Origin: Schistosoma mansoni
Lineage: Eukaryota; Platyhelminthes; Trematoda; Strigeidida; Schistosomatidae
NCBI RefSeq assembly: GCF_000237925.1
Contig: NC_031497.1
Coordinates: 17,578,481-17,642,480, forward strand
Direction: 5' to 3'
DNA length: 64,000 nucleotides
Both the position numbers and the translations under genes were made by a program. Position 1 is the stretch's first letter. Each line of letters begins with the position of its first letter. The notes under the pieces are model-generated. The model was not told the DNA's origin and did not search any database. It saw only the letters and a list, made by a program, of their open reading frames with translations. Positions 47,492 to 58,037 of the stretch are shown in pieces.

Positions 47492-50400
47492 CATTTCGTC
47501 ATTTTAACCTGTTTTAGGACGTGGTGTAATTGGTGTCAATTTGGGCTGCAATAAAACAAGTGCAGATCCAACTGCTGATTATGTGGCAGGTGTTCGGAAG
47601 TTTGGCGAAGTAGCTGACTATTTAGTAATCAATGTATCTAGTCCAAATACCCCAGGATTACGCTCCCTACAGACTAAGGAAAAATTACGCGATCTCTTAT
47701 CTAAAGTAAGTTTAGCACATACCGAATACGGATATTGTTGTTTATTATAAATGTTTAACTCAATTTTCCATAAAATCCCAGCTTCGTTTGGTGATGACAT
47801 TCAGGCTTAATCTCAAATAGCTCAGTAACTTGGAGCAATCTCAACAGTAATGCTGTTGAAACTTCCTGCTTTGCTCCTTGTGATGAGTAAGCTTTACTTT
47901 TGTAGAAAATAAACTATATATTATTCATGTTCTTAAACTGCATGTTCACATACTTTACTCTTCTAGTAATAATACAGCTTCTTCTCTATCATTTAATCAT
48001 AGAAAAGTTTGGGTTTTTTTTGTAATATAGGTCAGTCAGTTATCTACAACGTAGAACCAGGCACATATATGCGTCGGTCCAAGTTGCCACATCTCATTAG
48101 CACAACAAGATGAACACCGAATTCACAGAAGTAGTTAGTTCAATGGTGGTAATATATAAAAGAAAGATTGTTTATAAGGATATGATACAAGGAGAAAGGA
48201 TTAGTTCGTAGAAAGAAAGCTATAAAGTAATTTTAATCTCAAGGTTTAAAGGAAGATAAAGAGTGTATACACCTGCGCCATTGTGATCGATTCTAAGCCA
48301 TGACACATGGAGTCTCCAACCATTGGTTACGATAGTCACGCGGACCCCAACCAAGTAGTCTGCACCTACCAACATGGCTCAGACTAGAAGTTAGTGACTT
48401 TATGGACTGATGCCACGTTTTAATCTAGTCGCCTGTTACTTTCTTCCATCTATCCAACACTAGTCAGCATTGCGCGTCGTGGTAATCGGTGTTCAGGCAT
48501 ACGTAACACGTGGCCCAACCATCTCAGTCGATGAAGATTCATGACCTCATCAACTGATTTACCACCATTCCCTAATACTCAGTGTCTAACCTCACTATTA
48601 CTTACCTGGTGATCCCAGCAGAAGCGAGCAATATTTCTAAGGCATCTGTAATCCAATACTAGTAACTTACGATTATCTTCTACTCTTAATGGCCGCGTTT
48701 CGCAACCGTAAAGTAGAACAAGACGAACTGCTGCGCAGTATACTCGTTCTTTTATTCATAGACGGATATCTCGCCTTCACAATAGGTGACACAAGTTGGC
48801 AAAAATCAAACGAGCGTTTTATGATGTAATGCATTCGTCAGTAGCCCATCATGTAAAAAACCAAGTGATTAACTTGATTTCACAGTGAATTAAAACATAC
48901 AGCATTTATTGAAAGCAATATCTTATTGAGAAATACTTAAATTGTACATTCTCCCAGTTCAGTAGTTCGTTTTGATTGTTCTTACTTGTCATTGAAATTT
49001 GTTTAACACTGCCATAGGAATAAAAAAACGGTATTTATTTTTTATTATTCAATAGAATTTCTTACTCTAGTTATTTAGGCTTAGTATTATGAAGCTCTTT
49101 ATAAGATGGTCATGTGTTGATTTCCTCTGTTCAGCTGAATGAAATCGCGGATGCTTTATAATTCCAGTTGATATTCATATCGGTTATATAGATGTATTTA
49201 TACTTTTCATGACTAATTTTATCAGTCTACTGTATTTTATCAATGTATAAACATTGAATGACTTATACTTAGTATTGTTTGTTTGGATCTTATCATTGAT
49301 GTTTTTGGACTGCTACTGGTTAGTCTCTAATTGGCATATGTGCATACTGTGCGTATTGCCTCGATATAGCCTAAATTCACAAGCATGGTAAGCAAAGATG
49401 GATAGTGGTTAGCAGTGGAATCCAGGACGCGCGTGCAATTACCCTTCCCCCCGTTGCACAAGCAACCATCTATCAGGACTGCACTGGCCAACTGGATAAC
49501 TCAATAGCGTTTGAAGCGAAAGGTACTGAGTTCGAATCCCGGACTGAACTCATCCTCTCTGAGATGCAGATACTGCCAGCTGACGAGCCCCAAATAGGAC
49601 GAAACGCGCGTCCTGGATTCCACTGCTAGCCACTATCCATCTTTGCTTACCACGCTTATTGAATGACTTTGTATATGAAATATTAAAATGATAATCCTAT
49701 CAGTTTGATTATTATTATTGTTCAATACTTTTCTTAAAACAAACTTATATTTGACATCAGTTTTCTATATTTCTTGTTCTAATTGCAGTTGATTGGTACA
49801 TCATTAGGAATAATTTTACAAACTTAGATATTCAAAGTGTTATTATATACTACTCAATAACTTTATCAGTAAATAAAATGGTGTAGGCTTTTTAAAAATT
49901 TCTGTTAGATCGCATATATCATGGGATTATAACCAGATTTACTTAATAGTTACGCTACCTAATATCTTGAGTATGTTACCCAATAAAAATAATTCTTGAA
50001 TATTTTATTTTGAAAATAATCTCTTCATAGGTTCTAGCAGCCCGAAATCAATTGTCGAAAAAAACTCCTATTTTGTTAAAAATCTCTCCAGATGAAAATG
50101 ACCAAAATTTAAAGGATATAGTGGAAGTCGCTTTGGATTCGAAAGTAAGAATATTTATATGTAATGTGTAATTCACTTGTTTTGATTATTATAATATTCT
50201 ATCCCTAAATAGTTAAAATATCAAATGAAGACTATAAAATCCAAGTCAAGTAAATGATGCTAAGCATTTTGAATCTAAGTCATCAATAATGCACTCAGAA
50301 TCATGAAAAACTTTTGTGTAAACCTGTAGATCTGAAAAACTTGCCTAATCACAATGTACTAACATTTTTCGAAAAAAAGGCTTTATTCCTTTATAATCTA

Positions 50401-51849
50401 GTAAATAAAGTCATAGATATCTATATTCAAGGTCCATGGAATATTTGTGGTATAACGGATTGTTTAAAAAACTTTTTCTCAGGTATACTACGATAAAACG
50501 TTAATACAACGATAAGACTAGTCACGTTATACCAGAATCAGGATTCACGACTCAGTATAGAGAACCAGATTAACACCAGATGGTACTTTATTCAATACAA
50601 TTGCAAACAGTCACTATCAGCCAATCCGGAGTAAAAATCAATGACAGGAAGGGAAACCACATATTTAATATTCAATTAAGCTAAGTGCCTGTTTGTTCAC
50701 GCTCAATCACTAATCATATTTTATTTTCACTACCACATTATCACTTTGTATGAACTTTTTTTATAGCTATAATCAAGTTAATGGTGAAGTTTTAGTAGAA
50801 TATTTTAGGAAATTAACTTTCTGTCAATAAACCGTTCATCAAAGCTACTTTTAATTTGACTCCTGACGATTGATATCATGTTTGCATAGTTTATGTTGTG
50901 TCTGGGGTCTTCCTGCCTATACTTGATTATCGGGTACCATTGTAATTTCCATGATGTGGAGTGAAAACACAAAATATGATACAGATGTAGACTCTCTAAA
51001 ACGAGACCTCTAAACAGGTTGTCCGAAGCTGTTGTTGTTAAACCAAATATATTCATATACATACTGATTTTACCATTCACTTGTTGATTAGTCGATAAAC
51101 ATCGTATGAATGAAACGATACAGAGTTACTACAAAACAGAAAAAGTTCAATGAGAGTAATACGAAGAATATAACTGTCACACTGGACAAAATTTCACACC
51201 TATCATACTGGTATAAACTTTTTGACCAGAAGGTTAATAAACTGAAATCGTCTTAAAAACCGATTGTAGAAGAAACTACCATTGATGTTTAGTAATTGCA
51301 CACAGGTTCGAACCCTGCTCCTTGATTACTTTTGTATAAACATCCAGATAGTAGCATTAACTCTAACACAAATTATGACTCAAAGGCAAGTACATAAACC
51401 TATACTTAATGAGTAATTTACTAATAATGACTTAGGTTGTTTCCATATCATTTCATGCATCCATAATTAACATTACACATTTCTTCAATTTTTAGACTCG
51501 AATAGATGGTATGATAATTTCAAACACCACACTTACAACTTATGAAGAGGCTGTAGCTTGCGGTGCTGCTCCAATACCAGGGAACAATAAACAAAATGTT
51601 GTATATGGCGGCTTAAGCGGCCGACCATTATTTGAAAAATCAACAGATTGTTTAAGGAAAGTTTCTGCATTAACCAAAGGTGCTATACCCCTGATCGGTG
51701 TTGGTGGTATCAGCTGCGGTGAAGATGCATTGTCCAAGTTGAATGCCGGTGCTAGCTTAGTGCAATTATATACAAGTTTTGTTTATCAGGGACCGCCGGT
51801 TGCTCATAAAGTCGCTAGAGAAATTAATAAATTAAAAATGACATCTTAA
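41772..51849 (+). CDS. DHODH: dihydroorotate dehydrogenase (quinone), class 2, five exons, complete
   Basis: Catalyses the FMN- and ubiquinone-dependent oxidation of dihydroorotate to orotate, the fourth step of de novo pyrimidine synthesis; class 2 enzymes sit on the inner mitochondrial membrane. Exons: 41772-42190, 47053-47117, 47518-47705, 50031-50144, 51496-51849. All introns are GT-AG. The joined frame is 1140 bp, or 379 residues plus stop (the human enzyme has 395). Motifs: N-terminal hydrophobic anchor (about 9-20) and the alpha-helical quinone tunnel region (about 25-65); FMN loop AAGFDKDGK (89-97); GTVTPNPQ (113-120); NRCGFNS (139-145); [10 protein letters not shown] (167-176); [14 protein letters not shown] with catalytic Ser203; LLKISPD with Lys241; IISNTT (269-274); GGLSG (300-304); GVGGIS (330-335); QLYTS (352-356). 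AATAAA follows the stop at 51908. Introns 1 and 3 hold LINE and SINE insertions. Confidence 0.97.
42191..43454. other. DHODH intron 1, left part, no feature
   Basis: No exon or clear repeat seen; the block at about 42830-43010 is GC-richer and may be repeat-derived. Confidence 0.4.
43455..46150 (-). mobile_element. RTE-like LINE (type A), minus strand, in DHODH intron 1, with nested insertion
   Basis: From the right: endonuclease (46.15-45.2 kb; [20 protein letters not shown], then [20 protein letters not shown]), then the start of the reverse transcriptase (about 45.0-44.8 kb; [20 protein letters not shown]). The C-terminal/3' part resumes at about 43.9-43.46 kb, where it aligns with the copies at 48 and 63 kb. 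Between them lies an oppositely oriented RTE type B fragment (43957-44470). Many in-frame stops and frame changes are present, and the reverse transcriptase centre is missing. It is an old, nested copy. Confidence 0.75.
43957..44470 (+). mobile_element. RTE type B fragment nested in RTE type A
   Basis: A 5' UTR-like stretch (gagcagggttgagcatgagg, near 44020) followed by a decayed endonuclease N-terminus: ATG-bearing stretch near 44150 (gccgagtttcttcgga), then [16 protein letters not shown] (44289-44340). It is the same element type as 39605-41360 but on the plus strand. Several frame breaks. Confidence 0.7.
46200..46460. other. DHODH intron 1, unassigned
   Basis: Moderate GC, no coding frame, no family recognised. 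Confidence 0.35.
46461..46690 (+). mobile_element. LINE 3' terminal fragment (type C) in DHODH intron 1
   Basis: The last part (gtgcctctttgtaccaatg, ttatgtgtttaaataaataa) matches the 3' end at 61920-61980 and ends in the same AATAA-type tail. The family is not identified. Confidence 0.55.
47053..47117 (+). CDS. DHODH: DHODH exon 2
   Basis: A 65-bp exon between ctcag and GTAGGC. It completes Arg140 and encodes [20 protein letters not shown] to the first base of codon 162. It was fixed by phase at both ends and by the family motif NRYGFNS. Confidence 0.95.
47449..47491. repeat. (TA)n microsatellite in DHODH intron 2
   Basis: About 21 TA units, ending 26 bp before the exon 3 acceptor. Length variation here could differ between strains. 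Confidence 0.95.
47518..47705 (+). CDS. DHODH: DHODH exon 3
   Basis: 188 bp after cctgttttag. Encodes residues 162-224 with the active-site loop [14 protein letters not shown]. Donor GTAAGT at 47706, phase 0. Confidence 0.96.
48028..48805 (-). mobile_element. RTE-like LINE 3' end (type A) in DHODH intron 3, minus strand
   Basis: Begins with the tail (gtcagtcagtt on the plus strand) and aligns collinearly with 63266-64000 through cacctgcgccattgtgat, gaccccaaccaagtag, caccaacatggct and the C-terminal coding block (cacgtggcccaaccatctca, gatgaagattcatgacctc). It is 5' truncated. Coding potential is lost through stops. Confidence 0.75.
49265..49657 (+). mobile_element. hammerhead SINE family 1, complete insertion in DHODH intron 3
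   Basis: Perfect 12-bp target duplication, attgaatgactt (49253-49264 and 49658-49669). The left arm is minus-oriented tail and ribozyme end; at about 49434 it switches to a plus-oriented leader, a tRNA head (A-box TGGCCAACTGG at 49495, B-box GAGTTCGAATCCCG at 49528) and a hammerhead with intact core. It is the best combination in this window of sharp boundaries and an intact plus-strand ribozyme. It lies in the same orientation as DHODH, so it is present in the pre-mRNA. Confidence 0.92.
49576..49616 (+). ncRNA. hammerhead ribozyme (family 1), core intact
   Basis: Stem I CCAG/CTGG (49576-49579 and 49613-49616); core CTGACGA (49580-49586); stem II GCCC/GGAC with one C·A mismatch; GAA; stem III ACG-CG-CGT; triplet GTC with cleavage expected between 49612 and 49613. 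All core bases of the known Schistosoma Smα hammerhead are present. Stem III is only three pairs, as in published Smα ribozymes, which may favour dimeric folding. Confidence 0.8.
50031..50144 (+). CDS. DHODH: DHODH exon 4
   Basis: 114 bp (38 codons, residues 225-262) between ctcttcatag and GTAAGA. Contains ILLKISPD, whose Lys corresponds to the FMN-contacting lysine of the human enzyme. Confidence 0.95.
50145..51495. other. DHODH intron 4, no feature
   Basis: The open frame at 50314-50496 has no homology or splice support. The block at about 50540-51130 is GC-richer than its flanks and may be an old repeat. Confidence 0.4.
51496..51849 (+). CDS. DHODH: DHODH exon 5
   Basis: 354 bp after caatttttag. 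Encodes residues 263-379 and TAA, with the phosphate-binding GVGGIS and QLYTS motifs of the barrel. Confidence 0.96.
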   Translation, partial: TRIDGMIISNTTLTTYEEAVACGAAPIPGNNKQNVVYGGLSGRPLFEKSTDCLRKVSALTKGAIPLIGVGGISCGEDALSKLNAGASLVQLYTSFVYQGPPVAHKVAREINKLKMTS

Positions 51850-51907
51850 ACTCTTGACTAAAAACGTGCTTTTTCTTTCTAGTATAGGAATATTTGTGTT
51901 ACATTGA

Positions 51908-51913
51908 AATAAA
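51908..51913 (+). terminator. DHODH: DHODH polyadenylation signal
   Basis: Canonical AATAAA 59 bp after the stop codon. Confidence 0.7.
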
Positions 51914-53100
51914 AATGATTTATACATTATCTTAAATCGAGTTTATTTTGGAAACAAGACTAGGTCAAATTTATTCTAACAAAAATGTTTGAGTTCTTTG
52001 TAACAATATACTCTCACGCTCAAACAGTAATGTGATAGCTGTTTTGTTTCAATCCGCGACTCATTAACAATTCCTGTACTCAGACGGCTGTATGACACTT
52101 CTTGATTCTCAATGGACTTTACAGTTGGTATCACCTCGTAATGCAAATTATCACCAGACTAATCGTATTGCTGAGAATTGCTTTCGTAAATTATGTACTT
52201 GATATTGAGATGGAGGATATCTGTAACTCAGTTTGACGATTTCAGGTGTTGTGTGTGCACTAAAACTACTGAGCCTTGCTTGATCGTATCGAAGTTCCGC
52301 TGATTGATGCTCATACGTTAGTCTTCTTTGGGGCGAAACAAATGAGAGGTACACCCTATTCATTATTTGTTAATACCTAGACTTCATAACATTAGAGTTG
52401 CTTAAGACATTGTTATTCCATTTGCATCCAATACTTGTTCACAATTATTGACCGGTATTAGCAAATAATAAATGGGATATACCTCACAGTTGTTTCGCTC
52501 CCATAGCCTTCGTTTCGAATCACAACTAATCAAAATTCCCATAATTTCCTTGAAGAGATTCGAACCAGGTTACCGGGAGAAATCTTGCAATTACTTAAAC
52601 CTTAATCCCTCTCATTTTTCGGTGTTTTCTGCGTATTTGACCCAAAATCTCTGTCAAACTATTTGTTTATATAAAGAGTAACTGTTGTGTGCAGTCACCA
52701 AATAAAAGATCGTTTAGTCATATTATTTATTTTAAGTCCGTCTAATATATATTTAGTCCGCTTTTACATCCTACTTTAAATAACACCATGTAGCTTAACT
52801 AGTTCTCATTTTCTTGAAAAGGTGTTATTAAATGGACACTAAAAATTTATAAACCTACCGGTTGGTGGTAAACATCGAACAAAGTGAGAACATGTTCAAT
52901 GGTCATGCGAAAAACTATTGATCATTTGTTGTTTTAATTAATTGGTTCGAAATTTCTATTACTTGAGAAATTAAACGATAGAGTTTTCTTGGCTCTATTG
53001 TGTTGTATGGTAACCGCCAAACAACAAAAGAGATATATGAGAATTAATAAAACAAAGCAACAAAGTGATTGGTAGTTTACAACAATGTTCCAAATAATTT
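51914..53100. other. downstream of DHODH, no gene seen
   Basis: Open frames here (such as 52151-52363 and 52472-52681) lack homology. The 52080-52640 stretch is of mixed composition and may include old repeat. Confidence 0.35.
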
Positions 53101-54055
53101 CATTATTTATTTATAAAAGACAAATAAACATTAGTGTCGATAGTGATAATAATGATAACAATACTGACACACAATGACTAGAAATAATGAACAAAGAAAA
53201 TAGGGAAAAGGAACGATGTCTTTACATGGTGTATAAGGGGAATTACCTGGGATAAAAATTACAAATATATAATTACCATTGATACTACATTGTTCAAATA
53301 GATTTCAGCTCACAGAGATAAAACAAAAAAGAGAAATTACAATGTGACAAATAAACAAACAGAAACGCTGTGTTAAATAAATAAATGATGATATAATTAT
53401 TATTATGACGGTGATGATGATAGTAAATGCCTATGAGATATCCAAAAAAACAAATTGGCATTAAACAAGAGTTTAAAAAAATAGTTCTGAAGCAATGTCA
53501 GCAAAATATAATAACAAATCAATAGAACTGCACGATAAACTGAATGTTAGAAATGAATGGAAGAATCTTTTCCATCCCCCAGCAAAAAACGGCAACAATA
53601 GATATCTTTCAATGTTAAATAACAATAACAAAGATAATAAAAATTGTTAATTATTGCTGCGATTAAGATTGACACAAGTAATAGTCTATTTTACAAAGAT
53701 TTATGACAGTAAAACGAGAAGAAAGAACGAACTGATTTATGAAGGTAAGATATATATTGTCTCATCAGTGATGATGAATGTCAGGTCCAGAAAACAAGAG
53801 TATTTCGTTCTACATATCTCTCTTGTGCTCGGTCTTTACTTCTTTTTTCAATTCAACGAATGTTTCTCTGAAAAGAAGATTCAAGTAAGGCAGAAATGAG
53901 TATGTTAAGGGTGAAAACAATACACTAGAACTGGCTACAATCCAAGTAGACCAGTTCATCAACCAAAAAATGATTTGTCGTAGAAATCAAAATAATCTAG
54001 GAAGATTGAATACACTTATAGTAAGGTGTATAAATTTTGAGAGGTGAATTGATTT

Positions 54056-54123
54056 TCACCGAATTTCTACAACTAAGTAAGCTACTGTTTGCGATCCTTC
54101 ACTGTCGATAAGAATAAACTCAC
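54056..54123 (-). CDS. candidate last exon of an unknown minus-strand gene
   Basis: On the minus strand a strong acceptor (gttttttctttcag, AG at 54125-54124) precedes a short open frame in phase 1: GEFILIDSEGSQTVAYLVVE then IR and a TGA stop at 54058-54056. AT-rich DNA to the left (to about 53.1 kb) would be its 3' UTR. There is no homologue I recognise and no upstream exon of matching phase. Speculative. Confidence 0.25.
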
Positions 54124-54386
54124 CTGAAAGAAAAAACGAGACTTAGTATTTATTATTCAGCAGTCACCAACTTTAAACAATCACTTATCACAGCGGTGTA
54201 GTTGGACAGAGATCCATGTTTTTTTCACAAAACTGATGGTTTATGGTAGATAAATGATTAAGTCACAAAATTTTCTAGGTGTTTAATAAACAGCCATTTT
54301 ATTTAGAAACAAGACTGAAGGATTTAAAAATGATAATGATATGTCATTGGTATCAGCAATTCTTTGTCACCATAAGAAATGGTGTA

Positions 54387-54662
54387 GTGAATAGAACACT
54401 AGTAGGGACAATCGAATGTATTTAGACAAAAGTTACAGACTATCTCACTAAATTCTGATAACCATACAATGAACAGTTAATTAGCAAATTAACAACCAAT
54501 TGTCTCAATCTTCACTGTTCCTTCTGTAAATATCAGTTCATCTTCTCTAATTCCATTGTTCATGCATTTTCCCACCAATTGCGCATCATTTCAGTTCTTT
54601 CCTTATCGGTCTTCTGTCAAAATACATTCTATGTCTGACCATCGCCATATACTACTTATATG
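54387..54662. repeat. dispersed repeat, second copy (reverse of 28033-28310)
   Basis: Reverse-complement match to 28033-28310 over its whole length with scattered differences; see that entry. Confidence 0.7.
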
Positions 54663-55729
54663 GATATAAGTAGACCACACTACGATGGTACCAAAAATAA
54701 ACTAATGAAATATAACCTATACCGTACGTTTTACTAGGCTAAACAGCTATTTTACACTGAATTATTTCTCCAGGGTTTCTGAGCTATTATTATTTAGTGA
54801 TGAGATATATCGAGCAGACGACTAGTAATTTCCTTTGCTTATATATAAACTTGTGAACTACGTGGACGATTACATTATCCAAAGTAAATAATCCTATGTG
54901 CAACATTAAACTTATAATCCATAAAGCGTTCTTAGAGTGACCTTCATGTGCATTGATGAGATCGGTGAATTTCTTTCAAACCGTCTGCCATTATAATCAT
55001 ATAACTTTAAGTGTATTGTATGTAATAGGTACTTAAGAATTGATAAATTGATGCTGTGGACAGTTACATGTAACCTTTCAAACCAACGCTTAGTGATTCA
55101 AAATGCCTTTCAGGGTTACATCAGTAGATGACGAATACACAAACACTCGAATGTAGAAAGTTTATTATCTCGGTATATACGAAGCTTCATCAAGGAATAT
55201 TGTCTAGATGAACAATGAGTTATTCCATTCAACTATTTGACTAAGAGGATTAAACTATTCATCAGCTCCTCCCTGATACATATGGTCTGTTCGGTAAATA
55301 TGCAAACTGACCCATCAAGATTGTTACTTTCAGAAAATAACTATACAAACAAACAGTCTTGTTGGACTAAAACACCATTAATCACCTTGAAGAAGTTTGT
55401 CTTATCCTAAAAGACCCCAATTATACTTCAATAACACAAAAAGGCAACAGATAATCCACTAAAAAATATTTGATAATATTTATGAACTTACAGCATAGAC
55501 AGTAATTCAATAGGAGATATATACCATCATGAATGTGAACGGATGAAACATGTTATCATTTTTTCTATCATTTAGCAATAGATAACAATCTTGATTACTT
55601 TATAATTAGAAAATAATTTGTAAAATGAACATGAAGCTGAATATAATGATATACTCTGAGTACAAAAGAGATAATATTAAAACAAGGGAGGTAAATACAT
55701 TCCAATCACAAATTCGATGAATATCAATT
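54663..55729. other. intergenic or intronic, no feature
   Basis: AT-rich with nothing recognisable. Confidence 0.35.
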
Positions 55730-55888
55730 TTATTGATGTCTGAATGATGATACAATGGTAGCTGTTGTTGTTGTCTTTGTATTATCATGATGATTAGAAA
55801 ATACAGATTTCAATGTGTTATTACTAATATTATTCACGAACAGTGAAAAACCAGCCATGTTTCGTACTGACGACTGATTACGAGTAAC
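55730..55888 (-). CDS. candidate last exon of an unknown minus-strand gene
   Basis: Acceptor aaattttag (AG at 55890-55889), then 52 open codons in phase 0, rich in Ser, Thr and Asn (VTRNQSSVRNMAGFSLFVNN at its start), ending SSFRHQ and TAA. It could be an alternative last exon to 54123-54056, or chance in AT-rich DNA. Not recognised. Confidence 0.22.
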   Translation of the reverse strand, partial: VTRNQSSVRNMAGFSLFVNNISNNTLKSVFSNHHDNTKTTTTATIVSSFRHQ

Positions 55889-56300
55889 CTAAAATTTATA
55901 AGTAAGCGTTAATTTTTACAAAAAACAAAAAAAAAACTCAAATAACAGTAAACAAAAGGCTGAAAAAGTGCTACACTATAAGTGTACTTAGTCATAATGG
56001 CCACATATTGGTTGTAGAAAAACGCCTAGATTGTAGTGCTTGAACTATTCTCTAAGCTACTGCATTATAATAATGCTTAACGGATAAAAATGCATAACGT
56101 TCCCCACGTTCATCCCATAACGCAGAAGAAAAATTGCTTTACTATCCGAAATGAAGACATAAAAGTGGTGAATATTTTAGGCAAAAAAGTTGGAATAGAA
56201 ATATTCCCCACGAAGAATAAAAAATACCTATAATTATTTATCACAAACTAACCTGATGTTATATTATGACTATAGAGTAAGATCGGTATTAAAAAAAGAC

Positions 56301-56592
56301 TCCGAGACTATAATTTATGAACGAACCAATCATGTATAAGATAACAGGTTTCGGATTTTGGCTCAAAATTCACTCATCCATTGGGCAAAATATTGCTTTG
56401 GCATTATAGCTGATGTCGTCAGTTCGTGATGAAAACTATAAATCTCACTTCTAGCCTTAACTGTCAACGGTAAATCATAATTCTAATTCCTCACACTGGT
56501 TTATAACTTTCATTTGGTCGTAGTTATTATGTCGATACTCTCAAGGTCACTAAGGCGTCGCTCAAAGGCCATCCATAAATTATAGTCTCACC
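56301..56592. mobile_element. MITE-like element, copy 3 (292 bp), inverted
   Basis: Starts CCGAGACTATAATTTATG and ends CCATAAATTATAGTCTCACC, and runs in the opposite orientation to copies 1 and 2 (internal motif ctgatgtcgtcagttcgtga). The flanks aaaaagac and aaaaaact are only a partial match, so the target duplication is decayed or the left edge is shifted by a base. Confidence 0.82.
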
Positions 56593-56600
56593 AAAAAACT

Positions 56601-57471
56601 AGTATACCACAGTGGTGATCGACCTATTATCCTACATTTTTTCAAGTTCTTTTTAATAATGAGTTTGTTCACGATAATGACGTTAACACGGCAGTATGAT
56701 ATACAGCTAATTTTTTTGTATACAGTCTTAGTGATATGAACTACCTAACAGTTACTTAGTAGATAAAGACTTTCGTTTTAGGAACTTTAAATCGAATTTA
56801 TTTTATGAATGATAAAAAAAATATTATCAGAGTGAGAAACTATTTCTCTACAAAGGTATTTGTATAGAATAAAATGATGCTTGAATATGTGATTTCATGA
56901 CTAAAGACTTGATTATTAAATCCATTAAGTCATTGCTATGCTAGCAAAAAATAGAAAACAACGCAGTCCATAAGACTCGTATCTGAAAGACCTGTTATAA
57001 CGAACGATTTGTCTCTGTATTTATCTTAAGCGCCAAATCTTCGAATCTAACTACTTATTGTTTAATTATATCTGACTGGAATGAATATTTATTTGAATGT
57101 GATAAGTCCTGTTAATGTAAATATCAGTGAGCAAGCGGATGTTGACAAGTTAAGCTACAATTACTGTATGAGATTTGAAAATATGGCAAAAATTTCCAGA
57201 CCGAAATGGATGAATCAGGGTTTCGGTTTGTGAAACAAAAGATGAAATCTAAATACTTTAACAAACACCAAACAGTAATAAGATAAAAATCAATTAAAGT
57301 AGTGGTAAAAAGTTTCATCACTCGTTCTTCATTGTTCTATTGTTAAGAAACATCACTTAGTAGAAGATATACATAGACCGCAAGTATTCGATAATAAATA
57401 TCTGTTTTACTGCCACTAATTTTGAGTTATGTTGTTAATGATCTATTTACAATTCCACATACAGATTAAAC
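56601..57471. other. intergenic, no gene seen
   Basis: AT-rich, no supported feature. Confidence 0.35.
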
Positions 57472-57482
57472 CAGTAATCAGT

Positions 57483-57860
57483 TAATAAGCAAAGATGGAT
57501 AGTGGCTAGCAGTGGAATCCAGGAGGCGCGTTTCGTCCTATTTGGGACTCGTCAGCTGGTTGTATCTGCATCTCAGAGTTGATATGTTCACTCCGGGATT
57601 CGAACCCAGTACCTTTCGCTTCAAACTCCATCGCGTTATCCACTCGGCCACTGAGTCCTGATAGCTGCTTGCTTGTGCAATGGGGCGAAGTGTAATTCAC
57701 TTAGTATTGTTTGTTTGAATTTTCTCACTATCCATCTTTGCTTACCATGCTTGTGAATTTAAGCTATATCGAGGCAATACGCACAGTATGCACATATGCC
57801 AATTAGAGACTGACCAGTTGCAGTTCAAAAACATCAATGGGAAGATTCAAACAAACAATA
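57483..57860 (-). mobile_element. hammerhead SINE family 1, insertion at 57.5 kb
   Basis: Perfect 11-bp target duplication, cagtaatcagt (57472-57482 and 57861-57871). A minus-oriented ribozyme, tRNA head (reverse-complement B-box GGGATTCGAACCC near 57595, A-box CCACTCGGCCACTGAG near 57640) and leader are joined at about 57725 to a plus-oriented ribozyme end and tail. The minus-strand ribozyme core is intact. Confidence 0.92.
57519..57559 (-). ncRNA. hammerhead ribozyme (family 1), core intact
   Basis: On the minus strand: stem I CCAG/CTGG, core CTGACGA (57555-57549), perfect stem II GTCC/GGAC, GAAA and a C-T-C triplet with cleavage expected between 57523 and 57522. Stem III has one C·C mismatch next to its closing pair. 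The core and stem II are the best preserved in the window. Confidence 0.75.
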
Positions 57861-57899
57861 CAGTAATCAGTAAGTTCATAAATTGATTTATCCCAGTTT

Positions 57900-57991
57900 G
57901 AAAAACGACTGATAATGCTCTCAAGTCTTATACTAATATATATATATATATATATATAGAAAAACGACTGATAATGCTCTCAAGTCTTATA

Positions 57992-58034
<43 letters not shown>
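57900..58034. repeat. 59-bp tandem duplication ending in (TA)n
   Basis: A unit of gaaaaacgactgataatgc, a short unique part, and a TA run occurs twice in direct order, starting at 57900 and 57959. The second TA run is longer, which suggests replication slippage across the TA tract. Confidence 0.9.
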
Positions 58035-58037
<3 letters not shown>

